This document shows positions 27,701 to 36,352 of a DNA stretch of 64,000 nucleotides, piece after piece. Position 1 is the stretch's first letter. Each line of letters begins with the position of its first letter. The position numbers and the translations under genes were made by a program. Source of the DNA: an uncultured Bacteroidota bacterium (GTDB taxonomy: Bacteria > Bacteroidota > Bacteroidia > UKL13-3); assembly GCA_903850915.1 (NCBI GenBank), contig CAINMV010000010.1, forward strand, positions 64,980 to 128,979. Direction: 5' to 3'. The notes beneath the pieces are model-generated. The model had not been told where the DNA came from. It did not search any database and saw nothing but the letters and a program-made list of their open reading frames with translations.

Positions 27701-30700
27701 TATTTAGCGTGCTCGTGCTTGTAGCATTATTAAATGATGTTATGATACTCGAACCCGAGTGGTTAACAATGCCACCAGCATTATTTGTTATAGCCAAAAT
27801 TGTTCCCGAACCGCTTATGTTGATGGTTCCTGTATTGGTAAAGTTAAGGAGCACTGTTGCTGATGTAGCTGCGTTGCTAAAAGCAAAAGTTCCGGCATTG
27901 GTATTGGTAGCAATTGAACACCCACCACCAGTAATATTTACAGTACCAGAAGTATTCGACAAAATGCCTGATCCCGTTATAGAAGTTGCAGAATTAATAG
28001 TACCTGTATTTGTAAGAGTTACCCCAGTAATAGTGAGCAACGTGGCAACAGTTAATGTTCCATTATTTGTATAGGCTGCTGTGAAAGTTACACTCGGAAT
28101 GGTATTTGTCGTTGTCCCTCCAATTGTATTGCTTGCTCCACTAAATGTATGCGTTCCTGTGCTGGCCGTATATGTTCCGTTATTTGATAAGCTTCCTGCC
28201 AAACCTACTGCTGCGGCTGCTGATTCATTGAGATATCCATCATTGTTAATGCTGACATTGCCTGTAAACGTTTTTACTCCTGTTGCGTTGGTAATGCCTA
28301 AGGTCGCTAAAGTTCCGTTTATTCCATCACCAATCGTGGTTGTTCCGGTAACGGTCCATGCAAAGGCACCTGCAATATTTAAGGTTGCGCTATTATTCAC
28401 TATTAAGTTACCTGCAACTGTTTTTGCAATTGTAACTTCTGTCCATGTTTTCACCCCGTTGCCAGAAATACCTAAAATATTATAATTTATATCTTTAACA
28501 GTTTGGGTTGTACCAGTATAGTTAACGGTGTTTCCAACTGCTGAAGCCACTAGTGTCGTTATTCCAGATGCACCTCCAATATTTAATATGCCGGTTGCAC
28601 CTTGTGTAAGGGTGCTAGTTCCGGAAAGTGCCGTTGTAATTGTTAGCGTACTATTGTTGGTGGTAGTATTGTTCACAAACATCGTATCATTAACAATTGT
28701 TGTTCCTCCTATTGTGGAAGTAGCTCCAGTTATTGTTAACTTGTTGTAAGTAGTGGCAAAAACAGCGGCACTGGCACCAGTGTAACTAACAGAATTACTA
28801 ACCGCACTTGCGATGAAGGAGCCTGCGCCACTTATTGGGGAAGTTGCATTTAATCTCAATTTGGAATTTGCTCCTTGGGTAAAGTTACCGGTTAATACAA
28901 TATCATTTATGGATACCGTTCCAGAATTATTATTGGTAATTGTGGTGCTATTGGCGGGTGTAACACTTCCTCCGAAAGTTATGGGTCCGGAACCTAACAA
29001 ACTAGATGACGCCAAAAATGAAGCTGCGCCAGTTCCATTAGCGAAATTATTGACGCTATTGTTAGTGACATCCGCACCAAAAATTGTTGTGGCATTACCT
29101 GAGTTAGTCCAAGTACCACCAGCAGCCACAGTAACTGCACCTGTAAAAGTTAATCCGCTAGCACCTGAAATTGTAAATGTGCCACTAGTACCTCCACCAA
29201 CTGTGGTTGCAGCTCCAATGTCCAATGTAAAAGCACCAACTGTAAACGCAGCTCCATTTCCAATTGATAATGCTCCTGTAATCGATAAATTCGCACCTGT
29301 GGTTATGGAGGCGGTACCTATAATACTTACCTCCCCACCAATAGCTGTAATTACGGGTGTAGCTGTTACTGAGCCGCTCATATTAAAACTACCTCCTAAG
29401 GTTGTAACTCCTGTCATTGTCTTTGCACCACTTCCGCTTAAGCCAAGAGTGCTATAGGCAGTTGGCATCAAAGTTTGCGCGGCGCCGGTATAGTTTACTT
29501 CATTAGTATTGGTAACGGCTTCCAATCCTAAAATTCCAGATGTTCCACCAATATTTAATACTGAACCTGCTCCCTGCGTTAATGTACCAGCCCCTGAAAG
29601 CGCCGTTGTTACTGTTAATGTGCTATTGTTAGTAGTTGCACTTGTTACCGTCATGGTTCCACTAACGGTAACGGCCCCTCCGATAGTTGCAATGCCGGTA
29701 CCATTAATGCTAAGAGAGCTGTAATTTGCAGACTTAATTGCTTGTGAGGCGCCAGTGTAAGAAACATTATTGGCATTGGTACTTGCATCAAAAGTTCCAG
29801 ATCCACTAAATGGTGCTGCATTTACTAAAGTTAACGTTGGTGTATTTAGTCCCTGGGTAAAGTTGCCCGCAAGCACAATATTATTGATAGATACCGTTCC
29901 AGAATTGCTATTAGTAAGCGTGGTACTATTTGCTGGTGTAATGCTTCCTCCGAAGTTCATAGCTCCTGAACCCGCCAAAGATTGTGTCGCAGAAAATGCA
30001 GCAGCACCCGTTCCGTTGTCAAAGGTATTCCCATTAATAATAATTCCACCTCCAAAACTAGTTGCGGGATCTTGTCCTGATAAATCCCATGTACCGCCAA
30101 CATTTATCGTAACAGCTCCTGTAAATATTTTTGTTCCTGTTGCTGCAGTTAAGGTATTTACATTGCCAGTAATTGACGATGTACCGCCAACAATTAAACT
30201 AAATCCACCTAAACTTAACGTAGCTCCAGTTCCAACGGTTAGACTTCCCGTTACTACATTATTCGCTCCGGTAGTCATGATGGCTGCACCTGTGATACTT
30301 ACATTACCACCTATCGTTGAAATTACGGGAGTAGCCGTTACTGTGCCACTAATGTTAAAACTACCACCTAGAGTTGTAATGCCTGTCATCGCAATTGCGC
30401 CACTTCCGCTTAAGCCTAGAGTGCTATAGACAATTGGCCTCACTGTTTGTGAAGCGCCCGTATAGTTAACTGTATTGGCGTTGGTACTTGCATCCAATCC
30501 TGTGATCGTCGATGAGTCTCCTATATTTAGCGTAGATCCTGCGCCTTGTGTTAATGTACCAGCACCAGAAAGAGCCGTTGTTGCCGTTAAGGTACTATTG
30601 TTGGTGGTTGCACTTGTTACCGTCATGGTTCCACTAACGGTTGTTACACCACCTATTGTGGCTGTGCCTGTACCATTAATGTTAAGTGTGCGGTAATTTG

Positions 30701-33700
30701 CTGCCTTTATTGCTTGTGAGGCACCAGTATAATTAACAGTATTGGAATTGGTACTTGCATCAAAAGTTCCAGATCCACTAAATGGTGCTGCATTTTTTAG
30801 TGTTAAAGTGGGGGTATTTAGTCCCTGAGTAAAGTTGCCCGTTAACACAATATTATTTATTAATACCGTTCCGGAATTGCTGTTGGTAAGCGTGGTGCTA
30901 GCCACTGGTGTAACACTACCTCCGAAAGTCATCGGTCCAGAACCGGCGAATGATTGTGTGGCAGAAAATGTAGCGGCACCCGTCCCATTACTAAACGTAG
31001 TACCATTGTTAGTGATTCCACCACCAAAACTTGTTGCAGCACTACCATTGTTATACCAATTGCTATATTTTGCCAACATTACTTGACCAGTGAATGTTTT
31101 CAATCCAATACCGCTGATTGATACCATACTATGTGTAGTGCCATCACCGATTGTGGTTGTCCCTCCTACAGCTAAGGTAAATGCACCAGCAATAATGACA
31201 GAGTTACTACCTATGATTGTTACATTGCCTGTAATTATTAAATTTGACCCGGTGGTCATGCTTCCTTCTATGCTTAAATCATGTCCTATGTTAGTAATTT
31301 CCGTAGTTGTAATAACATCTGCTCCTATATGAAGATCATAATTAACGGTTGTTACTCCTGTCATCACCAAAGAACCTGTTCCTGATAAATTAAGGGTACC
31401 ATAGGCAACAGGCTTCACTGTTTGTGATGTGCCGGTATAGTCAACCGTATTGGCATTGGTACTCGCATCAAAAGTTCCAACCCCACTAAATGGTGTTGCA
31501 TTTGCTAACGATAATGTTGGAGCATTTAGTCCCTGCGTAAAGTTACCCGTTAACAAAATATTATCTATATATACCGTTCCAGAATTGCTATTGGTAAGCG
31601 TGGTACTAGCTGCTGGGGTAACACTTCCTCCAAAAGTCATAGCTCCTGAACCCGCCAAATATTGTGTCGCAGAAAAGACAGCGGCACCCGTTCCGTTGCT
31701 AAATGTGTTAACGCTATTGTTGGTAATACCTGCGCCAAAACTAGTTGCTGGATTTTGCCCTGAAAAATCCCATGAACCGCCAGAATTAATCGTAACTGCC
31801 CCTGTAAATGTTTTTGTTCCTGTTGCAGCAGACACCGTATTTACTGCACCTGTAATTGAGGAGGAGCCACCAATACTTAAACTAAATCCACCTAAACTTA
31901 ACGTCGCCCCGGTACCAACAGTTAAACCACCCGTTACTGCATTATTAGCTCCGGTGATCATGGCGGCAGTACCTGTGATGCTTATATTACCTCCGATAGT
32001 TGTAATTAAAGATGTAGCTGTTACTGAGCCACTCATAATGAAATCTCCTCCAATTGTGGTAACGCCTGTCATTGTTTTTACACCACTTCCGCTTAAGCTA
32101 AGAGCGCTATAGGCAGCAGCCTTCACAGTTTGCATGGCTCCGGTATAATTCACCGAGTTGGCATTGTTACTTGCTTTTAGCCCTGTAATAGCAGTAGTGC
32201 CTGCAACATTTAATGTAGAACTGGCGCCTTGCGTTAAGGTATCAGCCCCGGAGAGAGCTGTTGCTACCGTTAAGGTGCTATTGTTGGTGGTTGCACTTGT
32301 TACCGTCATGGTTCCATTAACGGTAATAGCTCCGCCAATAGTTGCAATGCCTGAACCATTAATGGTAAGATTGCTGTAATTTACTACCTTAATTGCTTGT
32401 GAGACGCCAGTATAATTAACTGTATTGACATTGGTACTTGCATCAAAAGTTCCAACCCCAGTAAATGGAGTTGTATTTGCTAACGTTAAAGTTGGAGTGT
32501 TTAATCCCTGAGTAAAGTTACCCGTTAATACAATATTATTTATAGATACCGTACCGGAATTGCTATTGGTAAGCGTGGAGCCAACAGATGGTGTAACTCC
32601 TCCCCCGAAAGTGATAGCCCCAGAACCTGCCAAAGATTGTGTCGCAGAAAATGCAGCAGCACCAGTTCCGTTGCTAAATGTGTTAAAACTATTGTTGGTA
32701 ATACCTGCGCCAAAACTAGTAGTGGAATTACCTGAGTTGGTCCAAATTCCACCAGTGGCAATGGTAACTGAGCCGGTAAAGGTTTTTAAACCAGCACCAG
32801 AAATTGTTAATGAACCGCTTGTGCCAGCTCCAACTGATGTTGTATTGCCAACGCCTAATGTAAAAGCACCTGCAGTAAAAGCAGCACTATCTCCAATGGT
32901 AAGTGAGCCTGTTATCGCTAAATTCGCTCCGGTTGTCATGGCGGCGGTACCTGTAATTCTTGTATTACCAGCAATCGTTGTAATTACGGGTGTAGCCGTT
33001 GCTGCGCCGCTCATGTTAAAATCCCCTCCAATTGAAGTGACGCCTGTCATTGTTTTGACTCCGCTACCAGATAAGCCTAAGTGATAAAAGGTTCCTGTTT
33101 TAACCGTTTGTGCACCAGCGCCCGTATAGTTAACTGTGTTTCCTGTTGCTGTAACTGTTAATGTTGTAATAGTTGGAACCGTTGGTGTGGTAGTAATTTT
33201 AAGGGTACTTGCAGCTGCATTGGTAAAAGCTGCAATTGTGCCCGAACTACTTAGGTTAACAATACCCCCATAGTTGTTTGTAATACCTGTAATAGCACCA
33301 GAACCACCAAGATTAATAGTGCCGGTATTGATATAATTAGCCAATGCTGTAGTTTGAAGGCCAGATCCAGTTATTGAAATATTTCCACCATTAATTAGCC
33401 TTGTTATTGATGACGCTGCTCCAATATTTAATGTTCCTGAATTTATTAGGGTGCCAGTACCAGCAAGAGCTGTACCCACTTTTATTATTCCACTATTTTG
33501 ATATGTTCCACTTATTGTTACTCTTGGGAAATCGGTGATTACACCGCCACTTATTAATTTACCTAGTCCCGAGAATGTATGAGCAGCTGTTCCAATTCCT
33601 GTAAATGTACTTGCATTATTGGTAAAGTTACCAGCAAAATCATAGGTATTCACATCTCCATTTACACCAGCGGCAGGTTCAGTCCAAACAGCATTAGTTT

Positions 33701-35264
33701 CTAATTGAACATTACCATTGAAAACCATTGCCATTGCTGTAGCCGTTGAGGAACTAAATGCAATTGTACCGCTAACTATCAAATTTCCATTGAATGTTAT
33801 TGGTCTTGGAAAGCTTGCCGACCCTGCACCGTTAATTGTAAAATCTCCAAAGACATATGAAACATTTCCTGACGACCAAGTTAATGCACCACCACTATTT
33901 ATTGTTACACTTCCTGTTTGGGTTAGAGCCAAAACCGGAACGGTTACCACTGAACCAATCACAACATCATCTGAGGCGGAAGGCACCGCATTTTGCACCC
34001 AAGTAGCTGCTGTTGCCCAGTCACCGCCACCAGCTGCACTTTCAAAAGGGCTAATTACCGCAACGGTGAGAATACCCGTAAAAGTGGCTGCAGGATTAAA
34101 GAAGCTATCATTTTTGATTGTGGCAGCAGAAACTGATGACCCATAGGTGTTAGCGGCTCGGTTGGTACCACCAAGAAATAGCGCTCTAATTGCTAAACTT
34201 ACCGTACTAGCAAGACTTGCTTTCGCAGTTCCTGTAGGGGATATACTTAATTTATTTCCAACACTAGTGCCTGTAGGCAACGTTTTTAAACCACTACCAG
34301 AAAGGGTAAGATTTAAATAAGCCTGAGATTTTACCGTTTGCGAACCTGCACCAGAATAAATTACTACATTTCCTGCTGCAGTTGCTGTCATTGTTGTAAT
34401 TGTAGGAACATTTGGAGTGGTACTAATATTTAATGTACAAGAATTGCCATTTATAAAGCTTGTTATTGTGCTTGAAGATACTAAATTCACAGTTCCACCA
34501 TTACTATTCGTAATGCCTGTAATGGCTCCAGATCCTTGCAAATTTAATATCCCATTATTAATGAAATTAGCCAAAAGAGTGGTAATGTTAGATCCTGTAA
34601 ATGTAGTTGTACCTCCATTTTGAAAAGTAGCAATTGATAACGTTCCGCCTACTGAAAGGGTTCCTGTTGAAGCATTTGTAAATATCCCCCCCACTCCTGT
34701 TAATGCCGTTCCAATGGTTACAGTACCTATATTAACTAAGCTAATGCCTGTTACCGTAACGCTTGGCATAGACAAGGTTCCGGAAAGTGCTTGATTGTTG
34801 GTTAAAAATGAATGTACTCCAATACTTGCCGTATACGTACCACTATTATTAATACCAGCAGTGAAAGAAACTGTTATACTTCCACTTTCTATAACCGTTG
34901 AGCCTACTCCTATGGTTAAATTACCAACTAGATAATTCACGGAAATAGATAAAGTAGAAGCCGTTGCGGTACCGATTGTTATGTAAGTCAAAGCATTAGC
35001 AGGTGCAACGCTGAGTGCTGGCTGATTGCCTGAAGTAAAGGCAACCACTCCTATCGTTACATCATCACCGACCGCAGAACCAGGATTACCATTGGGAATC
35101 CAATTCGTGGTTGTTGCCCAAGCTGTACTCGTAGCTCCTGTCCACGTATAAGATACGGCATTCGCCTTAAAACTCATCCCTAGTATTAAAACCAAAGAAA
35201 GTAGAAATGGCGTACCCCCTTTAACGAAGTTGAAATTTAATTTATTGGTGATAAAGCGCTTCAT
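21780..35264 (-). CDS. Giant (4494-residue) repeat-rich T9SS surface protein
   Basis: One uninterrupted frame of 13.5 kb. I place the start at the ATG at 35264, in front of a signal peptide (MKRFITNKLN...SLVLILGMSFKANA); an upstream ATG at 35324 would add 20 residues. The body is Gly/Ser/Thr/Asn-rich beta-repeat sequence with few charged residues. From the N-terminus come: modules with TNxGTINLxGSGAITGIT motifs; a tandem block of about 325-residue modules (SATQSLAGSGAMTFGGS, GNFTQGLNTPTLTL); then autotransporter-associated beta-strand repeats (GAGTWTLSGANTYTG). The last 170 residues have the PVKLISFKAKAIGRVVNL domain and a type A sorting tail (VKPNPFNDILTVTY...). A cell-surface or gliding adhesin is likely; the ligand is unknown. 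Confidence 0.85.
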   Translation of the reverse strand: MKRFITNKLNFNFVKGGTPFLLSLVLILGMSFKANAVSYTWTGATSTAWATTTNWIPNGNPGSAVGDDVTIGVVAFTSGNQPALSVAPANALTYITIGTATASTLSISVNYLVGNLTIGVGSTVIESGSITVSFTAGINNSGTYTASIGVHSFLTNNQALSGTLSMPSVTVTGISLVNIGTVTIGTALTGVGGIFTNASTGTLSVGGTLSIATFQNGGTTTFTGSNITTLLANFINNGILNLQGSGAITGITNSNGGTVNLVSSSTITSFINGNSCTLNISTTPNVPTITTMTATAAGNVVIYSGAGSQTVKSQAYLNLTLSGSGLKTLPTGTSVGNKLSISPTGTAKASLASTVSLAIRALFLGGTNRAANTYGSSVSAATIKNDSFFNPAATFTGILTVAVISPFESAAGGGDWATAATWVQNAVPSASDDVVIGSVVTVPVLALTQTGSVTINSGGALTWSSGNVSYVFGDFTINGAGSASFPRPITFNGNLIVSGTIAFSSSTATAMAMVFNGNVQLETNAVWTEPAAGVNGDVNTYDFAGNFTNNASTFTGIGTAAHTFSGLGKLISGGVITDFPRVTISGTYQNSGIIKVGTALAGTGTLINSGTLNIGAASSITRLINGGNISITGSGLQTTALANYINTGTINLGGSGAITGITNNYGGIVNLSSSGTIAAFTNAAASTLKITTTPTVPTITTLTVTATGNTVNYTGAGAQTVKTGTFYHLGLSGSGVKTMTGVTSIGGDFNMSGAATATPVITTIAGNTRITGTAAMTTGANLAITGSLTIGDSAAFTAGAFTLGVGNTTSVGAGTSGSLTISGAGLKTFTGSVTIATGGIWTNSGNSTTSFGAGITNNSFNTFSNGTGAAAFSATQSLAGSGAITFGGGVTPSVGSTLTNSNSGTVSINNIVLTGNFTQGLNTPTLTLANTTPFTGVGTFDASTNVNTVNYTGVSQAIKVVNYSNLTINGSGIATIGGAITVNGTMTVTSATTNNSTLTVATALSGADTLTQGASSTLNVAGTTAITGLKASNNANSVNYTGAMQTVKAAAYSALSLSGSGVKTMTGVTTIGGDFIMSGSVTATSLITTIGGNISITGTAAMITGANNAVTGGLTVGTGATLSLGGFSLSIGGSSSITGAVNTVSAATGTKTFTGAVTINSGGSWDFSGQNPATSFGAGITNNSVNTFSNGTGAAVFSATQYLAGSGAMTFGGSVTPAASTTLTNSNSGTVYIDNILLTGNFTQGLNAPTLSLANATPFSGVGTFDASTNANTVDYTGTSQTVKPVAYGTLNLSGTGSLVMTGVTTVNYDLHIGADVITTTEITNIGHDLSIEGSMTTGSNLIITGNVTIIGSNSVIIAGAFTLAVGGTTTIGDGTTHSMVSISGIGLKTFTGQVMLAKYSNWYNNGSAATSFGGGITNNGTTFSNGTGAATFSATQSFAGSGPMTFGGSVTPVASTTLTNSNSGTVLINNIVLTGNFTQGLNTPTLTLKNAAPFSGSGTFDASTNSNTVNYTGASQAIKAANYRTLNINGTGTATIGGVTTVSGTMTVTSATTNNSTLTATTALSGAGTLTQGAGSTLNIGDSSTITGLDASTNANTVNYTGASQTVRPIVYSTLGLSGSGAIAMTGITTLGGSFNISGTVTATPVISTIGGNVSITGAAIMTTGANNVVTGSLTVGTGATLSLGGFSLIVGGTSSITGNVNTLTAATGTKIFTGAVTINVGGTWDLSGQDPATSFGGGIIINGNTFDNGTGAAAFSATQSLAGSGAMNFGGSITPANSTTLTNSNSGTVSINNIVLAGNFTQGLNTPTLTLVNAAPFSGSGTFDASTNANNVSYTGASQAIKSANYSSLSINGTGIATIGGAVTVSGTMTVTSATTNNSTLTVTTALSGAGTLTQGAGSVLNIGGTSGILGLEAVTNTNEVNYTGAAQTLMPTAYSTLGLSGSGAKTMTGVTTLGGSFNMSGSVTATPVITAIGGEVSIIGTASITTGANLSITGALSIGNGAAFTVGAFTLDIGAATTVGGGTSGTFTISGASGLTFTGAVTVAAGGTWTNSGNATTIFGADVTNNSVNNFANGTGAASFLASSSLLGSGPITFGGSVTPANSTTITNNNSGTVSINDIVLTGNFTQGANSKLRLNATSPISGAGSFIASAVSNSVSYTGASAAVFATTYNKLTITGATSTIGGTTIVNDTMFVNNTTTNNSTLTITTALSGTSTLTQGATGILNIGGASGITTLVASAVGNTVNYTGTTQTVKDINYNILGISGNGVKTWTEVTIAKTVAGNLIVNNSATLNIAGAFAWTVTGTTTIGDGINGTLATLGITNATGVKTFTGNVSINNDGYLNESAAAAVGLAGSLSNNGTYTASTGTHTFSGASNTIGGTTTNTIPSVTFTAAYTNNGTLTVATLLTITGVTLTNTGTINSATSITGSGILSNTSGTVNITGGGCSIATNTNAGTFAFSNAATSATVLLNFTNTGTINISGSGTILAITNNAGGIVNHSGSSIITSFNNATSTSTLNINTTPTVPTISALTMTAAGNTVNYTGLGAQTVQAGTYSNLGLSGSGAKTTTSVIVNNLLTMAGSATVSVVPTYTASTTLKYDQSATAGLEWPATFGGEGIIINSGTMVINNTQKIISGYLSIMTGAVLNLGTNTSSTVHSLIFGSTGQSATGSWGYTGATNNNTVFFANNSGLITTAATTSIVSAATGNWSAIATWTGGVVPGAQDSVTILIGTTVTVDGDFSCKSLQLANTAGTANLAFTTGVSPILRVAGAVRVGNSVATQIGTITFSSGSTLIAGSLALGPIAAQASSIIMTAGGLLKVNGAITNTSSTAVWTPGTGTVELAATITLPTTKFITFYNLTVSGGTTTLGVATAVTGTLTYGVGATLALSTFALSLSGNFVNTSANAITGSGAFTITGTATQSIAGFATSGPVSFTKTLGTAIISDAVSATNLSATGAGKLILQGSNTFSGTLTLSAGTLQLSHIAALGTAATNLALNGGALLLMTATSVNAYNITVGGAATISTDVATIGSGVTHSLGTLTIGAFTLTINGGSVLAGIAGLSFTSVTHTAAPIYTVTNPVGGGITQLSLGAVANSTFLTTFNGNGNVFQSDVFGNGSGGITYSGTGVITLFGANTYSGITTISSGTLKLGASSSVLGTVAGITTIASGAVLDLNGYVLSTAEPLTLNGAGLTALPAGVLTNNGGDASFSGPITLAGASTISATSSGTLTCSGAVAGAFALILNGPASSSGTMSGIISTPTSVAKNGVGAWTLSGVNTYTGTTDINIGTLKLGASTSVLGTVAGRTTVASGAVLDLNGFVHSTAEPLTINGTGLTASPAGALTNTGGNASFKGPITLGLTSTITATTSGTLTCSGALALGAFGLNMDGTAGSNGTLSGIISTITYAGIDIYKEGAGTWTLSGVNTYPNLTVINNGTLKLGVSSSTAANSGPLGAVSSGFQIEAGTIVASGASLDLNGFSLLGNSISILGTEQLTINGSGFAGLGAVTNSASGTSTFTCRNTLATAASINGEGGLIIVKGPYAIFSGTTAITLGGAVGGNIDSAIAGNRKIIKEGAGTWTLSGANTYTGITMISAGTLKLGASSTLATEGPLGTSGATSATGTNIANGASLDMNGFSLTSAATEYITLNGLGVSSLGALTNSAPTASTQIGVLYLATDASVSGEGGLLNITGTSVSGATSFTFGGAAGGSISSLISGPMAVVKNGIGTWTISKRNTFRGGATLNAGTLKLNNTRALGDSTSTFTINGGAIDNGSNADSTLVSYPIIVNGDFGYLGASASLNLAANNITLNVSPTITVNADTLTLGAVINAQTVNLTKAGAGTLLLGSTTKAFNSLTVSAGTLFATSDTLYLAGNFTNNGTFTHNGGKVKFNGTSANDSILGSASTSAFNELTVANSGAVVAIQNIIVGGNLTVNSLATLEPGAAYTVGGAGTLTGSGTVKVTRITGTADFLTQYPITTKTISNLCVNYSGASSQSVNALGYYNLTISGAGTKTYAPADLAVSNALQIDGGATFDMTTNKILGFSSNSGSGTLKTQNTSSSPIPASKTWTSVVNYGAAGAQTIVVGNYNGLIISGGAVYQKTLAGALSVSGVLNLTSGKLISTASNLLSLTSTASVGNVSDSSFVDGPMKKTGNIAFVFPAGKTGVGYQAIAISAPTNVTDAFTAEYIRASPHNVFGTAHTAPLLNLDSCEYWQLDRTIGTSAVDVTIYGNANSGCGGSTGSNFFTGNGTILSNLIVAHWNSTLQSWENATAGATIVTGTTSALTVKAPSVNSFSPFIFGAVGNNPLPVKLISFKAKAIGRVVNLTWVTASEINNDYFDIERSNDGLHFIKIGQIKGNGTTSNTSSYGYNDVLELEENTMIYYYRLKQVDYSGDYEYSMIRWVNIGLAFQPIIETVKPNPFNDILTVTYTYSEKGKATLEVVNLEGRLVFKKEASSVKGYNQFQVNTESLSKGVYYIRINVNGVDSKYGKVVKL
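23900..26400 (-). repeat. Autotransporter-associated beta-strand (PATR) repeats
   Basis: Six or seven copies of a passenger-type motif of the form W-T-L-S-G-x-N-T-Y-x-G followed 8-10 residues later by GTLKLG, at about 24060, 24510, 24980, 25420, 25850 and 26350, with weaker relatives on either side. Spacing is 430-500 bases. The motif is known from type V autotransporter passengers, where each marks turns of a beta helix; here the carrier has a T9SS tail instead. Confidence 0.85.
28540..33110 (-). repeat. Kilobase-scale tandem modules inside the giant gene
   Basis: Five landmarks encoding GNFTQG fall at 32506, 31531, 30823, 29851 and 28873, giving intervals of 975, 708, 972 and 978 bases. 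The full module is about 325 residues with shared motifs (NYTGASQ, TTNNSTLT, SATQSLAGSG, TLTNSNSGTV, FDASTNAN). The short second interval lacks one block of about 264 bases, that is 88 codons, keeping the frame. DNA identity between copies is visibly high, so recombination between copies is likely. Confidence 0.9.
33060..34760 (-). repeat. Second module type near the N-terminus of the giant protein
   Basis: Two copies (about 34270-34760 and 33060-33480) of a module with TGTLxIGxxSxIT, then GSGAITGITNxxGGxVNL, then PTVPTITTLT and a GAGAQTVK-type ending. A third copy sits far away at about 27540-28000. The copies bracket the kilobase-scale array, as if the array had expanded within one such module. 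Confidence 0.6.
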
Positions 35265-35453
35265 GATTGCAGTACTATACTTGAAAAGCAGATTAGCCCA
35301 TTTTAAAATGTGCATTTTCTGCATTTAGCTAGGTTGTATACGGTATTATGTGAATTCGGAATTATGTGAAATTTATTTAATGAAACGGATAACTTATCAA
35401 AAACAGGCAGGGGAAATCCTTAACAGTGGGATTTTTATTGACATTAAAATTGA

Positions 35454-35492
35454 AAAAAAGAAATGCTGATAACAACATTTTTCACATCAGCA
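35454..35492 (-). terminator. Rho-independent terminator (minus strand)
   Basis: TGCTGAT (35464-35470) pairs with ATCAGCA (35486-35492). Read on the minus strand, the hairpin is followed by TTTCTTTTTTTC. It would stop minus-strand transcripts coming from the 35.8-37.0 kb region before they enter the giant gene, whose own promoter should lie between 35265 and 35454. Confidence 0.5.
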
Positions 35493-36352
35493 ATTTTCTA
35501 TCCCCTTTATTTGAAATAAAGTTAAGGTTGAAACTCAAAATTGAAAAAATTAACGGTTAATAATCTACGAAAATAGTTATCGCCAAAGCGAATGGTTGTA
35601 TTATTAGGATGATTTTGACAACCCGAAAAGATTATTTTTATTGCATAAAAAGATTAGTAACAAAATCTAATTGACTACAAGTAACTTTTAATTAAACAAA
35701 ATAGAAATTGCTTAAATAATATAAAAAGATTGATTATTTCTCAATTAAGTGAATTTAGAGAAAAGCGTTGGAAAGAGGAAACGGAAATTTTATTTATCCT
35801 ACTATTTCCACACTTTTTTCAAGCTCAATTAGCTTTTGAAATACCGCCTCCGAAATTATCCGTTGTTTTTCTTCTTCGCAGAGAATTATTTGAGAAAGCG
35901 CAAATAACGCTGTTTTTGGAAGCTCTTGAGGTTCTTTATCACGATACTCTAACGCATAAAACGGACCGAATAATGGCAACAAAGACAATTGTTGTTCGTA
36001 GTTTAGAATTTCAGAAAGTTTCATTTGACGCCAACTGGAAGTAATTTAATATTACACTAAGTTACGAACTTACGTTCGCTAAAACCAACATCTTGTAGAC
36101 AAAACACTGCACTTATTGTAGTGCTTTCATCTACAACTACAATCTCCGTATATACCACCTCGGTGGAACTAAATTAGAATTAGCTTCTAATGTTGTGGAT
36201 TAGGTCGAAAGCTATTGAGCGAAGATTGATTATTTTATTAAGATGAAAATAGTACGGCAGAATTCAATTCATTATTAGACGAAATAATGAAAATATAACA
36301 GCAAATAATCAACCTACCGACAAAAAAACCAACATTTAAAAACCGAAGGCAA
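35493..36352. other. Gene-poor, hairpin-rich stretch
   Basis: About 860 bases with only one weak minus-strand gene candidate. Nested inverted repeats are present: CGAAC-4-GTTCG (36065-36078), and TTGTAGA/TCTACAA (36093-36099, 36130-36136) enclosing GCACT/AGTGC (36109-36113, 36120-36124). A short plus-strand frame ending at the TAG near 36200 reads NLRIYHLGGTKLELASNVVD and may be a protein remnant; I cannot name it. The region could be a decayed gene or mobile element. Confidence 0.4.
35794..36024 (-). CDS. Possible small protein of unknown function
   Basis: A 76-residue open frame from an ATG at 36024. The product is soluble with a protein-like composition (MKLSEILNYEQQLSLLPLFG at the start, then a helical EEEKQRIISEAVFQKLIELE region). 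It lies just upstream of a minus-strand terminator, which supports a transcript. No promoter box or family is recognised. An overlapping plus-strand frame of 104 codons covers the same bases and looks less protein-like. Confidence 0.4.
   Translation of the reverse strand: MKLSEILNYEQQLSLLPLFGPFYALEYRDKEPQELPKTALFALSQIILCEEEKQRIISEAVFQKLIELEKSVEIVG

Noticed and set aside
22264-34623. Many plus-strand frames of 70-220 codons antisense to the giant gene
   Set aside because: They mirror the low-complexity Gly/Thr/Ser coding strand as Pro/Val/Ala-rich text, recur with the repeat units and have no promoters; shadows of the repeats.
35730-36044. Plus-strand 104-codon frame
   Set aside because: It overlaps the better minus-strand candidate, has a non-ATG start and an unconvincing composition.
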